Assembly (NCBI RefSeq): GCF_013401555.1
Contig: NZ_CP058552.1
Location: 6,572,001-6,636,000 of the forward strand
Direction of reading: 5' to 3'
From: Paenibacillus sp. E222
GTDB lineage: Bacteria > Bacillota > Bacilli > Paenibacillales > Paenibacillaceae
Length of the DNA stretch: 64,000 nucleotides
The stretch's first letter is position 1. Every line of letters starts with the position of its first letter. Shown here piece after piece: positions 62,112 to 64,000 of the stretch. Made by a program: the position numbers and the translations under genes. A model generated the notes under the pieces. It worked only from the letters and a program-made list of their open reading frames with translations, did no database searches and was not told the origin of the DNA.

Positions 62112-62651
62112 TTACAGATTGCTGTCGCCTGGTTTCCAGTTCATTGCACACAATCCACCGGATTGCAGAGCTTGCAGTACACGAAGTGTTTCTTCAACAC
62201 TACGGCCTACATCATTGTGGTTAACCACTTGGTATTTCAATTCGCCTTCTGGATCGATGATGAACAAACCGCGTAGAGCAACGCCTTCTTCTTCGATCAG
62301 AACGCCATAATCTTTAGCAACTTGTTTTGTGATGTCGGAAGCAAGCGGGAAGTTCAATTGACCCAGACCATTGCTGTCTTTAGGTGTGTTGATCCAAGCT
62401 TTGTGGCTGTGTACGGAGTCAACGCTCACGCCAAGAACTTCAGTATCCAAAGCTTTGAATTGCTCAGCAGCATCACTCAAAGCTGTAATTTCAGTTGGGC
62501 ACACAAAAGTGAAATCCAAAGGATAAAAGAAAAATACGAGCCATTTGCCACGATAATCGGACAGTTTTACGGAACCAAAGTCTTGTCCATCTCCCGATAC
62601 TGTTTCCATTGCAAAATCCGGTGCGGGTCTACCAACCAAACGTTCTGCCAT
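62112..62651 (-). CDS. 2-Cys peroxiredoxin (AhpC/Prx1 type)
   Basis: A 179-residue enzyme that reduces hydrogen peroxide and organic peroxides. The peroxidatic C51 is in [13 protein letters not shown] and the resolving C168 in [12 protein letters not shown], as in typical 2-Cys Prx. The start ATG 62651 follows AAAGGAGG; the frame opens 13 codons earlier without a site. There is no ahpF next to it, so the reductant is probably thioredoxin. Confidence 0.94.
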   Translation of the reverse strand: MAERLVGRPAPDFAMETVSGDGQDFGSVKLSDYRGKWLVFFFYPLDFTFVCPTEITALSDAAEQFKALDTEVLGVSVDSVHSHKAWINTPKDSNGLGQLNFPLASDITKQVAKDYGVLIEEEGVALRGLFIIDPEGELKYQVVNHNDVGRSVEETLRVLQALQSGGLCAMNWKPGDSNL

Positions 62652-62866
62652 AACTAACAATTCCTCCTTTGGGATTATGTAAGCACTCAAGTTGAATGCT
62701 CATCATCAAGAAAAACGAGAACGCTTTTCCTGTAATTAAAATGGGTTTGTGACTTGATAACAAGTACAAGTAAAATGTTATCATCCGGACTTCTCAAAGT
62801 CAAGATTATAATCGTTGTTTTTTTATAATCATTATAAATAAGAATTTTTCGTGGCAAAAATTATAA

Positions 62867-62911
62867 AGGAACAGCCCTCTGCAATTCCGGATCGGAGCAA
62901 AGAGCTGTTCG
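62867..62911 (-). terminator. Terminator of leuB
   Basis: GAACAGCCCTCT and AGAGCTGTTC pair with inner stems; the T-run after it is broken (TTTATAATTTTTG). Confidence 0.65.
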
Positions 62912-62924
62912 GTTGTTACTATTA

Positions 62925-64000
62925 TTAAGCTTGCTTTTGGATGGCTGCGACGATCAAATCGCCCATTTCTGTCGTGCTGATCGCTTTGCTCTTGTCTACA
63001 GCGATGTCGCTTGTACGATGTCCTGCATTCAGCACATCAGACACAGCTGCTTCAATTGCATCAGCACCTTCCGCATAACCAAAGGTTGTACGGAACATCA
63101 ATGCCAGCGAAAGGATCGTTGCGATCGGATTCGCCAGTCCTTGACCTGCGATATCCGGCGCTGAACCGTGTACTGGCTCATAAAGACCAAAGCTTCCTTC
63201 ACCCAGTGATGCAGATGCGAGCATGCCGATTGAACCTGTCAACATCGCTGCTTCATCACTAAGGATATCTCCGAACATATTTTCAGTCACGATAACGTCA
63301 AAGCTGGATGGACGACGCAGCAGCTGCATTGCACAGTTGTCTACAAGTACATGTTCCACTTCAACATCCGGATATTCCGGTGCTACACGGTTAACAACTT
63401 CTCTCCAAAGACGGGAAGTTTCCAGCACGTTGGCTTTATCTACTGAAGCCAATCTTTTGCTACGTCCTTGGGCAATTACAAACGCCTGACGAACGATGCG
63501 CTCCACTTCGGTTACATTATATACGCATGTATCCACTGCTTCTTCGCCTTGTGCACCTTCACGTCTGAACTTTTCACCAAAGTAGATTCCCCCGGTCAAC
63601 TCACGCACGACCATCAGATCCGTACCTTCCAACACTTCCGGTTTCAAGGTGGAAGCATCTTTCAAGCAATCAAACACCACTGCCGGACGCAGGTTCGAGA
63701 ACAGTCCGAGCGCTTTGCGAATGCCGAGCAAGCCTGTTTCGGGACGCAATTCCTTGCTGTTGTTGTCCCATTTTGGACCACCAACGGCACCGAGCAGCAC
63801 AGCATCTGCACTCTTACATACTGTCAGTGTTTCTTCTGGAAGTGGTGTACCTTTTTCATCAATAGCGATTCCACCAAACAGCGCATGCTCTGTCTCAAAA
63901 CGGTATCCGAACACTTCCTCCGTACGTTTGAGAACTTTTTCTGCCTCCGCTACGACTTCAGGACCGATTCCGTCACCTGCGATAACTGCAATTTTTTTCA
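62925..64000 (-). CDS. leuB: 3-isopropylmalate dehydrogenase (5' end at window edge)
   Basis: A leucine-pathway enzyme that oxidises and decarboxylates 3-isopropylmalate with NAD. The protein reads [20 protein letters not shown] at the edge, then [23 protein letters not shown] and the substrate and metal region [25 protein letters not shown]. The NAD signature [20 protein letters not shown] is present. Reading into 64000, the codon before KK ends in TG, so the start codon lies one base outside. At most the first base or a few residues are missing. The gene would be read with leuC/leuD or ilv genes outside the window. Confidence 0.95.
   Translation of the reverse strand, partial: KKIAVIAGDGIGPEVVAEAEKVLKRTEEVFGYRFETEHALFGGIAIDEKGTPLPEETLTVCKSADAVLLGAVGGPKWDNNSKELRPETGLLGIRKALGLFSNLRPAVVFDCLKDASTLKPEVLEGTDLMVVRELTGGIYFGEKFRREGAQGEEAVDTCVYNVTEVERIVRQAFVIAQGRSKRLASVDKANVLETSRLWREVVNRVAPEYPDVEVEHVLVDNCAMQLLRRPSSFDVIVTENMFGDILSDEAAMLTGSIGMLASASLGEGSFGLYEPVHGSAPDIAGQGLANPIATILSLALMFRTTFGYAEGADAIEAAVSDVLNAGHRTSDIAVDKSKAISTTEMGDLIVAAIQKQA

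Overview
The window is chromosomal DNA of an endospore-forming Firmicute, most likely a Paenibacillus. The grounds are moderate GC, strong AGGAGG-type ribosome binding sites with frequent GTG and TTG starts, T-box and SAM-I leaders, sporulation genes (gamma-type SASP, CotF-family coat proteins, a Spo0E-like protein, YtxC), a liaFSR operon, the futalosine-pathway gene mqnC and a MoxR/DUF58/DUF4129 cluster. The genus is inferred from this gene content and was not tested by any search. The window is mostly core genome: I see no insertion sequence, prophage, CRISPR array or rRNA operon.

Layout. 1-7.1 kb: an MprAB-like two-component pair beside an HtrA-type membrane protease, a complete liaF-liaS-liaR envelope-stress operon, a small gamma-type SASP with a good SigG promoter, and a secreted 3D-domain protein. 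7.2-10.6 kb: thrS behind a T-box, and ytxC. 10.7-14.3 kb (+ strand): a small membrane protein, khtT-khtU (K+/H+ antiport) and a YitT-family protein. 14.3-21.7 kb: a sugar-oxidising pair (zinc dehydrogenase and aldo/keto reductase), mqnC, then the methionine operon metA-metI-metC under a SAM-I riboswitch. 21.8-31.3 kb: corA behind a leader that encodes a probable 32-residue peptide, an HRDC protein, a ROK sugar kinase, a MOSC protein, a NAGPA-domain secreted protein, a 5'-3' exonuclease, an Spx/ArsC-like protein, an RluA pseudouridine synthase overlapping a PduO adenosyltransferase, and DedA. 31.4-39.5 kb: a CobU-like protein, a lipoprotein, a Spo0E-like protein, an AlaT/AlaR-like pair, two coat proteins, an FAD oxidoreductase, an MFS transporter and a three-gene set (DUF350, a 26-residue membrane peptide, a zinc-ribbon protein).

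39.5-49.9 kb: mutS2, yvlD-like, a lipoprotein with a complete CuA copper site, an unusually large ZapA-like protein, and pheS-pheT behind a T-box. 50-54.8 kb: an ABC-F protein with an attenuator leader, tRNA-Pro and tRNA-Gly, and a GGDEF/EAL membrane protein. 55-64 kb: a DRE-TIM aldolase, moxR-DUF58-DUF4129, a PAS histidine kinase, a YgiT-like zinc protein, a 2-Cys peroxiredoxin and the 5'-truncated leuB.

The most unusual item is the 906-residue protein at 43136-45856. An N-terminal ZapA (FtsZ-ring) domain is fused to about 800 residues of predicted coiled coil that includes 16 consecutive 11-residue (hendecad) repeats. Next in interest are the corA leader peptide and hairpin, the attenuated ABC-F leader, and the stand-alone CuA lipoprotein.
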